DNA of 8,036 nt from DASPTB01 sp035623615 (GCA_035623615.1 DASPTB010000263.1:1-8036), one strand, 5' to 3'; positions 1 through 7,728 are shown, counted from the stretch's first letter. Program-made: numbers and translations. Notes: generated by a model from the letters alone, not told the origin.

Positions 1-1263
1 GTTGGACGAGTTCTCGGAGCCGATCACGAGCATGAGGTCGGACTCGCGTGCGAGCGCCTTCACGGCGTCCTGCCGGTTGGTGGTCGCGTAGCAGATGTCG
101 TCCGAGCCGGGCCCCGCGAGCGACGGGAAGCGCTGCCGCAGGCGGTCGATCACGTCCTCGACCTCGTCGACCGCGAGCGTCGTCTGCGTCAGGTAGGCGA
201 CGCGGTCGCCGTCGCCGACCTCCAGACGGTCGATCTCGTCGGCGCTGCCGATCAGTTGGATCGCCTCGGGCGCCTCGCCGGTCGTTCCCTCCACTTCCTC
301 GTGACCCTCGTGGCCGACGAGCACGATGCGGTACCCGCCGGCGGCGAACCTGCGGGCCTCGGTGTGCACCTTGGTCACCAGCGGGCAGGTCGCGTCGATC
401 ACCTTGAGCTCACGGCCCTCGGCCTCGGCGCGAACCTGCGGCGAAACGCCGTGCGCCGAGAACACCGTCACCGCGCCTTCGGGCACGTCCTCGATCTCGT
501 CCACGAACACGGCGCCTCGCCGCTCGAGATCCTGCACGACGTGGACGTTGTGGACGATCTGCTTGCGGACGTACACGGGCGGCCCGAACCGGTCGAGCGC
601 GCGCTCGACGATCTGGATGGCGCGCTCGACGCCGGCGCAGAACGAGCGCGGTCCTGCGAGCAGGACGGTGCGCGATCCGGCCGCCCGACCCCACTCCGCG
701 AGTGCGGGTGCGGCCCGACGGAGCGAGCGGTAGGCGGTCATCCCCCCGGTCACCGTTCCGAGGTTCGGCCCGAGCTCGCGCTCGGGCGAGTCGCTGACCG
801 CGCGCAGGACCGCGACCGGCCGGTCACCTGCCGCGCGGACCGCCCAGTACGACTCCATGTCCACCGCGATCGCGCCCGTCTCGGCGAGAGCCGCGCGCCC
901 GTCGCCACGGACGATCTTCTCCGCCGACGCCACGGGCCCGTAGTGCACGCCTGGGATCCCCATGCGCCGCAGGGCGGCCACGAGCGGTCCGCCGGCGCAC
1001 GCGATGGTGTCACCGTCCGGTCCCCGGATCTCGCTGGCCACCACCACATCGCCGGGTTCGATGCCGGGAGCGAGGGCGCCGCAGAAGCCCGCGACCGCGA
1101 CCGGTCCGGCTCCCGGCGTGAGGCCGGCCGACGCAGTTCGCGCGCGTTCGGGTCCCATGCCGACCCGCATCATCGTCGCGTCCGGCAAGCGTCCCCGCAG
1201 GGCGGACCGCTCGATCGCCAGCGGGACGAGGACGGTGAGACGCTCGCCGTTCGCGATGGTCAT
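1..1263 (-). CDS. HpnG phosphorylase-IspH reductase fusion, 3' end cut by window edge
   Basis: One frame of 421 codons runs open from ATG at 1263 to base 1. Residues about 1-190 look like the hopanoid-associated phosphorylase HpnG of the nucleoside phosphorylase superfamily: a glycine turn VGMGPERA (34-41), a core segment ending PGDVVVAS (70-77), VDMES (134-138, the usual ribose-contacting Met-Glu) and RAVSDS (154-159) with a likely catalytic Asp158. HpnG removes adenine from adenosylhopane to give a ribosylhopane product. From about 198 the protein is IspH (LytB), the [4Fe-4S] reductase making IPP and DMAPP. Cluster cysteines are Cys209 (SFCAGVERAI), Cys293 (DATCPLVTKVH) and Cys391 (DDICYATTNRQ). 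His238, His271, His321, Glu323, TQTT (359-362) and NSSN (418-421) match active-site positions of E. coli IspH. About 90 residues of IspH should lie beyond the edge. The linker is only about ten residues. ATGA overlaps the shc stop. Confidence 0.93.
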   Translation of the reverse strand, partial: MTIANGERLTVLVPLAIERSALRGRLPDATMMRVGMGPERARTASAGLTPGAGPVAVAGFCGALAPGIEPGDVVVASEIRGPDGDTIACAGGPLVAALRRMGIPGVHYGPVASAEKIVRGDGRAALAETGAIAVDMESYWAVRAAGDRPVAVLRAVSDSPERELGPNLGTVTGGMTAYRSLRRAAPALAEWGRAAGSRTVLLAGPRSFCAGVERAIQIVERALDRFGPPVYVRKQIVHNVHVVQDLERRGAVFVDEIEDVPEGAVTVFSAHGVSPQVRAEAEGRELKVIDATCPLVTKVHTEARRFAAGGYRIVLVGHEGHEEVEGTTGEAPEAIQLIGSADEIDRLEVGDGDRVAYLTQTTLAVDEVEDVIDRLRQRFPSLAGPGSDDICYATTNRQDAVKALARESDLMLVIGSENSSN

Positions 1264-3161
1264 GCCGCCGCTCCCTGCCATCCGTTGACGAACCGCCCCA
1301 GCGCCTGGATCGGGAACACGATTCGGTAGAGGTGATAGTTGATGTAGAAGTCGCCGGGGAACCCGGTCCCCGTGTACTCGGGCTCGTTCCACGTTCCCGT
1401 TGAGAGCTGGGTCTCGACGAGCCACTCGACGCCGCGCGTGGTGGTTGCCGAGGATCGCTCGCCGGCCGCGATGAGCGCGAGCAGCGCCCACGCGGTCTGG
1501 GACGCGGTGCTCGACCCTCGGCCGATCCACGCGTCGTCGCGATAGGAACGAAGGTCCTCGCCCCAGCCGCCGTCGGGGTTCTGGTTCCGCTCGAGCCAGC
1601 GGACGGCGCGACGGATGCGTGGGTCGGTGGGCGACACTCCGGCCGCGACGACGGCCGGAACCACCGCGCCGAGCCCGTAGACATGATTGGCGCCCCAACG
1701 TCCGAACCACGAGCCGTCGTCCTCCTGACGCCGCGCCAGCCAGCCGAGTGCCCGGCGCGCGGCGCTGCTGCCCGCCAGCCCCTGGGCGGCGAGCATCTCG
1801 ACCACGTGCGCGGTCACGTCTGCCGAGGGCGGGTCGATCACCTCGCCGAAGTCGCAGAAGGGGACCCGACGGCACAGGCCGGTCGTGTTGTCCACGTCGA
1901 ACGCCCCCCAGCCGCCGTCGCCGGATTGCATGCCGATCGTCCACGCGACCCCGCGCTCGACGGCGGCACGTGCTCGAGCGGGCTCCGCGAGCCGAACTCG
2001 CCGAAGCGACAGGATCACCTCCGCGGCGTCGTCGATGTCGGGGTAGTGCTGGTTCTCGAACTCGAAGGACCACCCGCCGGGCGAGAGCGCCGGCCGGCGG
2101 ATCGTCCAGTCGCCCTCGGTGTGGATCTCCTTGCCCAGCAGCCAATCCGCTGCGCGGACGAGCGCTGGGTCGTCGGGCGCGACGCCGGCGTCGGCGAGTG
2201 CGATCACCGACAGGCACGTGTCCCAGACGGGCGACTGGCACGCCTCCAGACGGCGCGTGCGGTTCTCGGGATCGAGGATCGTGAAGCGCTCGAGACCCTC
2301 GAATGCCCGGCGCATGACCGGGTGGTCGGTCGCGTAGCCCATCAGATTCAGTGCGATCATCGAGTAGACCCACGGCGGCTGGATGCCGCCCCACGAGCCG
2401 TCGTCTTCCTGCCGACGGAGGATCCACTCCACCGCCGTTCGCATCGCGCGGTCGCGAAGCCACCGGTTGGGGGCGCGTGCGTACGTGCGAAGCGCGTCGT
2501 CGCCCCGCTCGATCAGACCTTTCGCCGATATGAGCGGCCGTCGGGCCGGCGGCGGCCCGCCCGTCCGGATCTCCGCGAGGTCGAACGCGCCGCGTCGAAC
2601 CGGTCGCAGGGACGACACGATCGCGATGGGGACCATCGTCTGTCGCGCCCAGCAGGCGAAGTCGTAGACGTTGAGCGGGATCCAGTCGGGCAGCAACACG
2701 AACTCGGGCGGCACGGCCGGAAGCCGTTCCCAGGGCCACCATCCGAACAGCGCCATCCACAGCCGGGTGAACACACGCGCGCGCTCCATGCCGCCTCTCG
2801 CGAGGATCCATTCGCGGGCGCGACGCATGTGTGCGGCGTCGGAGGGGTCGCCTGCGAGGCGCAACGCGGCGTACGCCTCGACGGTGGTGGAGAGCTCGCC
2901 CGGCCCTCGCCAGAAGTTCGCCCACGTGCCGTCCTCTCGCTGCTTCGACCGGATCCACGCCGCGGTGGGTGTCACGAGGTCGTCGGTCAGCACACCGAGG
3001 AACGCCCGGAGCATCAGATCCTCGGCCTCGATCGTGACGTTCGTCTCCAGTTCGCCTTTCCACCAGCCTGCCGGGTGCTGGAGCGACAACAGATGCTCGC
3101 TGGCCTTCGACATCGCTTCCGCGGCGACGTCCTCGACGACCGGCCGGGTCCGGACCGACAT
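1260..3161 (-). CDS. shc: Squalene-hopene cyclase
   Basis: This 633-residue protein is the class II triterpene cyclase that converts squalene to hopene/hopanol at the cytoplasmic membrane, the committed step of hopanoid synthesis. Its length matches the family (about 630-690). The protonating DXDD motif is DIDD at 375-378, nearly the numbering of the Alicyclobacillus enzyme (374-377), and His452 in DVTAH matches its activating histidine. QW repeats are visible as QREDGTW (74-80), QEDDGSW (251-257 and 479-485), QSGDGGW (412-418) and QNPDGGW (527-533), with a degenerate QLSTGTW (585-591). The C-terminal YTGTGFPGDFY (596-606) is typical. The motif is DIDDAA, where the common form is DXDDTA, so the residue after the acid triad is Ala379. 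The start ATG overlaps the TGA of the prenyl synthase by one base (TGATG), with GGAG nine bases upstream. The stop overlaps the start of hpnG-ispH. Confidence 0.97.
   Translation of the reverse strand: MSVRTRPVVEDVAAEAMSKASEHLLSLQHPAGWWKGELETNVTIEAEDLMLRAFLGVLTDDLVTPTAAWIRSKQREDGTWANFWRGPGELSTTVEAYAALRLAGDPSDAAHMRRAREWILARGGMERARVFTRLWMALFGWWPWERLPAVPPEFVLLPDWIPLNVYDFACWARQTMVPIAIVSSLRPVRRGAFDLAEIRTGGPPPARRPLISAKGLIERGDDALRTYARAPNRWLRDRAMRTAVEWILRRQEDDGSWGGIQPPWVYSMIALNLMGYATDHPVMRRAFEGLERFTILDPENRTRRLEACQSPVWDTCLSVIALADAGVAPDDPALVRAADWLLGKEIHTEGDWTIRRPALSPGGWSFEFENQHYPDIDDAAEVILSLRRVRLAEPARARAAVERGVAWTIGMQSGDGGWGAFDVDNTTGLCRRVPFCDFGEVIDPPSADVTAHVVEMLAAQGLAGSSAARRALGWLARRQEDDGSWFGRWGANHVYGLGAVVPAVVAAGVSPTDPRIRRAVRWLERNQNPDGGWGEDLRSYRDDAWIGRGSSTASQTAWALLALIAAGERSSATTTRGVEWLVETQLSTGTWNEPEYTGTGFPGDFYINYHLYRIVFPIQALGRFVNGWQGAAA
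1271..1275 (-). promoter_or_regulatory. Ribosome binding site of the hpnG-ispH frame
   Basis: GGGAG lies seven bases upstream of the ATG at 1263, inside the last codons of shc. An in-frame ATG at 1281 is also possible and would add six residues, but it has no equally well-spaced purine-rich site. The 1263 start also gives the 4-base ATGA overlap typical of this operon, so I prefer it. Confidence 0.6.
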
Positions 3162-4186
3162 CAGAAGTCTCTCCCGACCACGAAGCGCGCGATGTCGGCG
3201 AGCTCGGCCGCCGGTCCGGCGTTCAGGTCGGCGCTTCCGAGCGCCTCGAGCGCCAGGCGCAGATGGCGTTCGGCCACGTCCACGCACCACTGCCGGCTCC
3301 CCGCGTTCGCGAGGATCTCGAGGGCGCGGGGCAAGGTCGCGTCGGTGACGCCGCCCTCCGAGAGCATGCCGGCGAACTCCGACGCCTCTGCGCCGGGCCG
3401 CGCCAGTGCGTGCGCGACGGGAAGTGTCTTCTTGTGCTGGCGGAGGTCGCTCGCCGCCGGCTTGCCCGTGACGTCGGGCTCTCCCCAAATGCCCAGCACG
3501 TCGTCGACGGCCTGGAACGCGATCCCGACGTGACTGCCGAACGCGCGCAGGGCCGCGACCTGCGCATCGTCGCCGCTTCCGAGGATCGCGCCGAGCGCGG
3601 CCGCGCACGCGATCAGCGCTCCCGTCTTGTGCGCGCACATCCCCAGCACCTCGTCCTCGGTCACGTCGATCCGCGACTCGAAGTCCATGTCTTCGGACTG
3701 GCCGCGGATCATCTCGAGCGTCGCGTCGGTGAGCGCGCGCGCGGCGCGGCGCCCCTGCTCGCCGGGCGCCTCCAGCAGGACCGCGTACGCGAGCGCGGCC
3801 AGCGCGTCGCCCGCGAGGATCGCCTGGCTCGATCCGAACAGCGCCCACACCGTCGGACGGTGGCGGCGCTCGCGATCGCCGTCCATCAGGTCGTCGTGGA
3901 CGAGCGAGAAGTTATGCACGAGCTCGAGCGCGACGGCGCCCGGCACCGCGTCCTCGGCCGGGGCTCCCACGGCGGCCGCCGCGAGAAGCGTGATCGTCGG
4001 GCGCACCGACTTCCCGCCGGGCTGGTCGACCTCCTTGCCCTGCTGATCCTTCCATCCGAGGTGGTACGCGATCACCTGGGCGAGCGCCGGGTCGAGCCGG
4101 GCGGTCGCGTCGTGCAGGCCGCGCTGGATCAGGGCCCGCGAACGAGCGAGCGAGTCCGGGACCGTCGCGGCCGGGCCGCCGTTCAC
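3161..4186 (-). CDS. Polyprenyl diphosphate synthase (FPP/GGPP synthase type) of the hopanoid operon
   Basis: This 341-residue trans-isoprenyl diphosphate synthase adds IPP to allylic diphosphates. In this operon its expected job is to supply farnesyl diphosphate for HpnC/D/E. GGKSVRP (57-63) is the usual N-terminal GK..RP motif. The first Asp-rich motif is DDLMD (98-102), without the two-residue insertion of classical bacterial FPP synthases, and Phe93 sits five residues before it. The second is FQAVDDVLGIWG (224-235), where the last Asp of DDxxD is replaced by Gly232; I recall this as common in actinobacterial homologues. HKTG (186-189) and HKKTLPV (251-257) are also present. The start is GTG at 4186, forming GTGA with the hpnE stop, behind a strong GGAGGT. 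Product chain length (C15 or C20) cannot be settled from sequence, so I give no symbol. Confidence 0.93.
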   Translation of the reverse strand: MNGGPAATVPDSLARSRALIQRGLHDATARLDPALAQVIAYHLGWKDQQGKEVDQPGGKSVRPTITLLAAAAVGAPAEDAVPGAVALELVHNFSLVHDDLMDGDRERRHRPTVWALFGSSQAILAGDALAALAYAVLLEAPGEQGRRAARALTDATLEMIRGQSEDMDFESRIDVTEDEVLGMCAHKTGALIACAAALGAILGSGDDAQVAALRAFGSHVGIAFQAVDDVLGIWGEPDVTGKPAASDLRQHKKTLPVAHALARPGAEASEFAGMLSEGGVTDATLPRALEILANAGSRQWCVDVAERHLRLALEALGSADLNAGPAAELADIARFVVGRDF

Positions 4187-5556
4187 GCCGCCACCTCCGC
4201 CGGGAGCCGGTCCGTGCGGCCGAGCGCCATGAGCGCCCTGCGGGCCGCGATCAGCCCGCTGCGGACCGCGCCCTCCATCGTCGCCGGCCACCCCGTGTCG
4301 GTCCATGCACCCGCAAGGTACAGCCTGGGCACGTTCGTGCCGGCCCCCGGTCGCAGGGCGAGCGTCCCGGGAGCCTGCAGGAAGGTCGCTTGGGGCTCTC
4401 TTGTCACCAGGAACCGTTCGACGCGGGCCTCCCTGGCGGATGGGAAGAGTGCCTCCAGGGCAGGAAGGAACGTCGCTCGCAGGTCCTCGACGGGCCGGTC
4501 GGCGTACTCCTCGGCACCGGACAGCGACACGGCGAGGTACTGACCGTCGAAGAGCCCGGCGGCGGCGGTGCGGTCGAAAAGCCACTGCACGGGAGACTCC
4601 ACCGCCGCCGCGAACCGCAACCGCGTGACGGGCCGGTCGTACACGACGTGCAGGTTGACGATCGGCGAGGAGCCCAGGCGGGCGAACGCGCCGGCGTCGT
4701 CGACCGCTCCGGGAGGGAGCAGCGGGGCGGCGCGCTCGTTCGGCACGGCCAGGACGACGGCGTCCGCGTCGACCGTCCCATCGTCGGTCGCCACGCCCGT
4801 CGCGCCGCCCGCCGACGCGAGGATCGACCGCGCCTTGGCACCCAGGCGCACGTCGGCGCCGGCGGTCTCGAGCGCGGCCAGACCGGGGGTGCCGTGGACG
4901 TCGGCGAGTGGCGCGAGCGGCACGCCGATGTCCGCGGCGTCGGCGGCGTCGAGCAGTCCCGTCCGGAACACCTTTGCGGCGAGCGCCAAGCTCGCACCGC
5001 CGGCGTCCACGTTCAACGTCGGGAGTCCGAACAGGTTCCACAGGTTCGCGATGGCGCGCGGCGATTCGCCGCGTCCCGTCAGCCACTCGCCGAACGAACG
5101 CGCGTCGACGTCGGGGTCGCGCGGGTCGAGACGGCGCAGGGCGAGCGCGGTCGTCCCGGCGTGCACGCGCTCGACGGGGGACAGGAACGAGTAAGAGAGC
5201 AGGGCTCCCCCCAGGTGCAGCGGGGCCGGGAGACCGCTCCGGCGCAGGGCACTCCGGCGATCGCCGGGGGCGACCACGGGGATGTCGAGGCGGCGCTGCA
5301 TCGCCGTCCGTCCCCCGCTCCCCACCCGGCGGAGAAAGTCCGCGTACGCGGTGCAGCACCGCAGGAACACGTGCTGGCCCGTGTCGAGGATGAGCCCGTC
5401 GCGCGTGAACGACGCGGTGGCGCCCCCGAGCCACTTCCGAGCCTCCAGCAACGTGACGTCGGCGCCGCCGTCGGCGCACGCGAGGGCCGCGGTCATGCCG
5501 GCGAGGCCGCCTCCCACCACGACGACGCGCGGCGGGGCGTCGGACGGGCGGGTCAC
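4183..5556 (-). CDS. hpnE: HpnE, FAD-dependent hydroxysqualene dehydroxylase
   Basis: This 457-residue flavoprotein of the amine oxidase/phytoene desaturase type reduces hydroxysqualene to squalene, the last step of the HpnC/D/E route that replaces a one-enzyme squalene synthase. The N-terminus has a Rossmann FAD fold: a hydrophobic strand leading into GGGLAG (15-20) and Glu38 in TLLEARKWLGG (35-45), which should bind the adenosine ribose. DTGQHVFLRCC follows. The C-terminus has the FAD-closing segment LAGAWTDTGWPATMEGA (414-430), typical of HpnE. The reading frame stays open upstream, but similarity begins a few residues after GTG at 5556. That GTG forms a GTGA overlap with the hpnD stop and has GGGAG seven bases upstream. 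It lies between its pathway partner hpnD and the prenyl synthase. A carotenoid desaturase is the main alternative, made unlikely by the neighbours. Confidence 0.94.
   Translation of the reverse strand: MTRPSDAPPRVVVVGGGLAGMTAALACADGGADVTLLEARKWLGGATASFTRDGLILDTGQHVFLRCCTAYADFLRRVGSGGRTAMQRRLDIPVVAPGDRRSALRRSGLPAPLHLGGALLSYSFLSPVERVHAGTTALALRRLDPRDPDVDARSFGEWLTGRGESPRAIANLWNLFGLPTLNVDAGGASLALAAKVFRTGLLDAADAADIGVPLAPLADVHGTPGLAALETAGADVRLGAKARSILASAGGATGVATDDGTVDADAVVLAVPNERAAPLLPPGAVDDAGAFARLGSSPIVNLHVVYDRPVTRLRFAAAVESPVQWLFDRTAAAGLFDGQYLAVSLSGAEEYADRPVEDLRATFLPALEALFPSAREARVERFLVTREPQATFLQAPGTLALRPGAGTNVPRLYLAGAWTDTGWPATMEGAVRSGLIAARRALMALGRTDRLPAEVAA
4193..4198 (-). promoter_or_regulatory. 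Ribosome binding site of the polyprenyl synthase
   Basis: GGAGGT is six bases upstream of the GTG at 4186, within the end of hpnE. It supports the GTG start, since the frame is open far upstream and could otherwise be called much longer. Confidence 0.65.
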
Positions 5557-6410
5557 GGCCTCGCTCCCGCGACGGCTCGCGCCGCGACCCACGCCTTCTC
5601 CCACGGCGGCAACGAGATTCGCCGCGCCAGGACCGCATCGGGATGCGCGTCGATACGGTCGAGCAGGCGCCGGTAGATGCCGGCCATCGCGCCGGCGCAC
5701 GCGGCACTTCGACGGTCGAGCCGAGGGAGCAGCGAGAGCCCGGTGTCGAACCACTCCCGGGCGCGGCCGACCTCGAAGCGGATCAGGGGAGCCGGATTCG
5801 ATCCGCCGCCTCCGTTGCCGGCTCGGGCCAGGTCGTCGCGGCCGAGCCCGAAGCGCGCGAGGTCCTCCTCGGGCAGGTAGACACGGCCGCGACCGAGGTC
5901 CTCGCGGACGTCGCGGAGCACGTTCGTCATCTGCATGGCGACGCCGAGGTCGTCCGCCAGCGAGGCGTCCCGCCCGGGGTCCCGCGAACCGAACACCCCG
6001 AGCGACAGGCGCCCGATCGACCCGGCCACCCGCCGGCAGTAGAGCTCGAGATCGCTCCACATCCGGTACGTGTGGTCGTCCAGGTCCATTCGAACTCCGT
6101 CGATCAGGTCTGTGAAGGCTTCCAGTGGAAGGGGAAAGCGCACCGCCGCGATGCCGATCGCGGCCAGGACGGGGTCGTCCGACTCGGGCGACACGTGCGC
6201 GAGCGAGGTCGCGATCTCGTCGAGGGCCGCGCGCTTGTCGCCGGCCGGCAGGTCGCCGTCTCCGACGTCGTCGATTCGCCGCGCCATCGCGTACACCGAC
6301 GCGAGCGCTTGTCGCTTCGGTTCGGGGAGCAGGCGGATCCCGTACCAGAAGTTGCGCGCCCGCGTTCTGGTGATGTCCTCGCAATATCGGACGGCCGCGA
6401 CGTCGTTCAC
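5553..6410 (-). CDS. hpnD: HpnD, presqualene diphosphate synthase
   Basis: This 285-residue enzyme of the squalene/phytoene synthase family condenses two farnesyl diphosphates into presqualene diphosphate. Segments in order are RTRARNFWYGIRLLP (15-29), the first Asp-rich motif RRIDDVGD (44-51), YCRRVAGSIG (124-133) and the second Asp-rich motif NVLRDVREDLGRGRVYLP (163-180) with Asp167 and Asp171 for magnesium. It is the second of two tandem paralogues. HpnC and HpnD are told apart by order and by the GENFPV signature of HpnC, absent here. The start is GTG at 6410, overlapping the hpnC stop as GTGA, with GGAG six bases upstream. The frame continues open further upstream, but that part is a shadow of hpnC. 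No membrane segment is evident, and it probably acts at the membrane surface. Confidence 0.94.
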   Translation of the reverse strand: MNDVAAVRYCEDITRTRARNFWYGIRLLPEPKRQALASVYAMARRIDDVGDGDLPAGDKRAALDEIATSLAHVSPESDDPVLAAIGIAAVRFPLPLEAFTDLIDGVRMDLDDHTYRMWSDLELYCRRVAGSIGRLSLGVFGSRDPGRDASLADDLGVAMQMTNVLRDVREDLGRGRVYLPEEDLARFGLGRDDLARAGNGGGGSNPAPLIRFEVGRAREWFDTGLSLLPRLDRRSAACAGAMAGIYRRLLDRIDAHPDAVLARRISLPPWEKAWVAARAVAGARP

Positions 6411-7276
6411 CTCCTGCTCCAGGAGACGGCGCCGACCAGCTCGCGGGCCGCGAAGGCGGCGCGCCGAGCCCGGCTCGAGTGGGCGCCCCGGCCGAACGTG
6501 TCGTACCCGCGCCGCGCCAGGTCGTCGAGCGCCGCAAGGCCTCCCGCGGTGAACAGCCGGACGGCGAGGCCGATCCGTCGCGGCAGGGTGCTGGCGAGCG
6601 GGCGGCCTCGACGGAGCCACTCGCGGGTTCGTTCGGCCTCGAACGCCATGAGAGCGCGGAATCTCCGATCGGCGAGGCCGGCGAGCATCCGGTCCTCGCC
6701 GTAGCCGAAGCGTTCGATGTCTTCCAGGGGCACATAGATTCGCCCGCGCGCTGCGTCCTCGCCGAGGTCCTGCCAGAACTCCACCAGCTGCAACCCGGTG
6801 CACGTCGCGTCCGAGAGCGCGATGCGGTCCGGCGTCGCCGCCGAGCACACGCGCAGGACGAGCTCGCCGACAGGATTCGCGGACAGCGCGCAGTAGCCGA
6901 GCAGGTCGTCGAAGGTGGTGTAGCGACGCGTGGCCTGGTCGCGGCGGTTTGCTTCGATGAGCCGGTCGAGCGGCGCGCGCGGAACGTCGAACGTGTCGAC
7001 CGTCCACGCAAGTCGCGCCATCAGCGGGTGCGCGGGCGCGGCGCCTGCGTAGATCGCGTCGACGTCCGCCTCCAGACGGTCGAGCAGGCGCAGCCGGTGC
7101 TCGCCGGGGCTTCCCGAATCGTCGCCCAACTGGTCCGCCAGCCGAGCGAACCCATAGATCGCCATCAGGTGCGGGCGCAGCTCGCGTGGGAAGAGGATCG
7201 ATGCGACGGGGAAGTTCTCGCCGCCGGAGCGGGAGAGGACCTCGGCCGCGGACGGGGCCTCGGCCGCCGAGGGCAT
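6407..7276 (-). CDS. hpnC: HpnC, hydroxysqualene synthase
   Basis: This 289-residue squalene/phytoene synthase homologue converts presqualene diphosphate to hydroxysqualene, the step between HpnD and HpnE. GGENFPVAS (18-26) is the N-terminal signature of HpnC. The first Asp-rich motif is LADQLGDD (46-53). YCALSANPVGELVLRV (128-143) and the second Asp-rich motif FWQDLGEDAARGRIYVP (167-183), with Asp170 and Asp174, complete the active site. I chose ATG at 7276, which overlaps the yjbQ stop by one base (TGATG). An in-frame ATG 25 codons upstream would extend into yjbQ with a low-complexity Arg-rich stretch and is less likely. A GGGGGA just before the start is a weak ribosome site, so translation probably depends on coupling to yjbQ. 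Confidence 0.95.
   Translation of the reverse strand: MPSAAEAPSAAEVLSRSGGENFPVASILFPRELRPHLMAIYGFARLADQLGDDSGSPGEHRLRLLDRLEADVDAIYAGAAPAHPLMARLAWTVDTFDVPRAPLDRLIEANRRDQATRRYTTFDDLLGYCALSANPVGELVLRVCSAATPDRIALSDATCTGLQLVEFWQDLGEDAARGRIYVPLEDIERFGYGEDRMLAGLADRRFRALMAFEAERTREWLRRGRPLASTLPRRIGLAVRLFTAGGLAALDDLARRGYDTFGRGAHSSRARRAAFAARELVGAVSWSRR
6417..6420 (-). promoter_or_regulatory. Ribosome binding site of hpnD
   Basis: GGAG lies six bases before the GTG at 6410, and a second AGGAG abuts the start codon. It fixes the hpnD start within a frame open for about 200 further codons upstream. Confidence 0.55.
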
Positions 7277-7728
7277 CAGTCCCCCAGGACCTGGATGAAG
7301 ACCTTGCGATCGCGCGCGCGATCGAGCTCGACGAAGAAGACGCGCTGCCACTGCCCGAGCTGGAGCTCGCCCTCGATCACCGGGATTGCTTGGGACGCAG
7401 AGCCGATGAGGGCGTGCTTGAGATGCGCGTGCCCGTTGGGGAACTCATGGTCCTCGGGAACGATGTTCTCGGTGCGGATCGTCATGTCGTCGTGGCGGTA
7501 GTCGGCGTCGGCGGGGACGAGCGCGTGGATCATGTCCTCGAAGTCGCGGATGAAGCCGCTCTCGCTCTCGTTGATGAGGACGGCGCACGTCGTGTGCGGC
7601 GAGAAGACCAGGGCCATGCCGTTCTGTACCTGGCTCTTCGCGACGGTGTTCTCCACGTCCTCGGTAAGGTCGATGAACTCCGCGCAACGCGTCGTCGCGA
7701 AGCTGTGGTTCTCGAACACCATCCTCAT
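7276..7728 (-). CDS. yjbQ: YjbQ / UPF0047 family protein
   Basis: This 150-residue soluble protein belongs to the YjbQ (UPF0047) family, small trimeric proteins of uncertain function; as I recall, weak thiamine phosphate synthase activity has been reported for some members. Conserved features seen are VFSPHTTCAVLINE (41-54) with His45, the DYRHDDM region (77-83), NGHAHLKHALIG (98-109) with its histidine cluster, and a C-terminal GQWQRVFFVELD (125-136). The length fits the family. The start ATG at 7728 has AGGGGG eight bases upstream; a second ATG two codons later is less well placed. It is the first gene after the operon promoter and its stop overlaps hpnC, so it is co-transcribed with the hopanoid genes. 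A link to hopanoid chemistry is not established and I do not claim one. Confidence 0.95.
   Translation of the reverse strand: MRMVFENHSFATTRCAEFIDLTEDVENTVAKSQVQNGMALVFSPHTTCAVLINESESGFIRDFEDMIHALVPADADYRHDDMTIRTENIVPEDHEFPNGHAHLKHALIGSASQAIPVIEGELQLGQWQRVFFVELDRARDRKVFIQVLGD

Noticed and set aside
256..1329. Long plus-strand open frame of 357 codons opposite hpnG-ispH
   Set aside because: It is the antisense of a frame with clear HpnG and IspH motifs. In GC-rich DNA the opposite strand stays open by codon bias, and the translation shows no recognisable domain.
1683..3533. Plus-strand open frame of 616 codons opposite shc and the prenyl synthase
   Set aside because: It spans two genuine minus-strand genes, is rich in Arg/Pro/Gly, and has no recognisable motif; an antisense shadow.
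3263..5676. Two overlapping plus-strand frames of over 420 codons opposite the prenyl synthase and hpnE
   Set aside because: They are antisense shadows of conserved genes, with compositionally biased translations and no motifs.
6407..7351. Upstream ATG at 7351 for hpnC
   Set aside because: The extra 25 residues are an Arg-rich shadow of yjbQ. The ATG at 7276 gives the stop/start overlap and begins just before the family signature.
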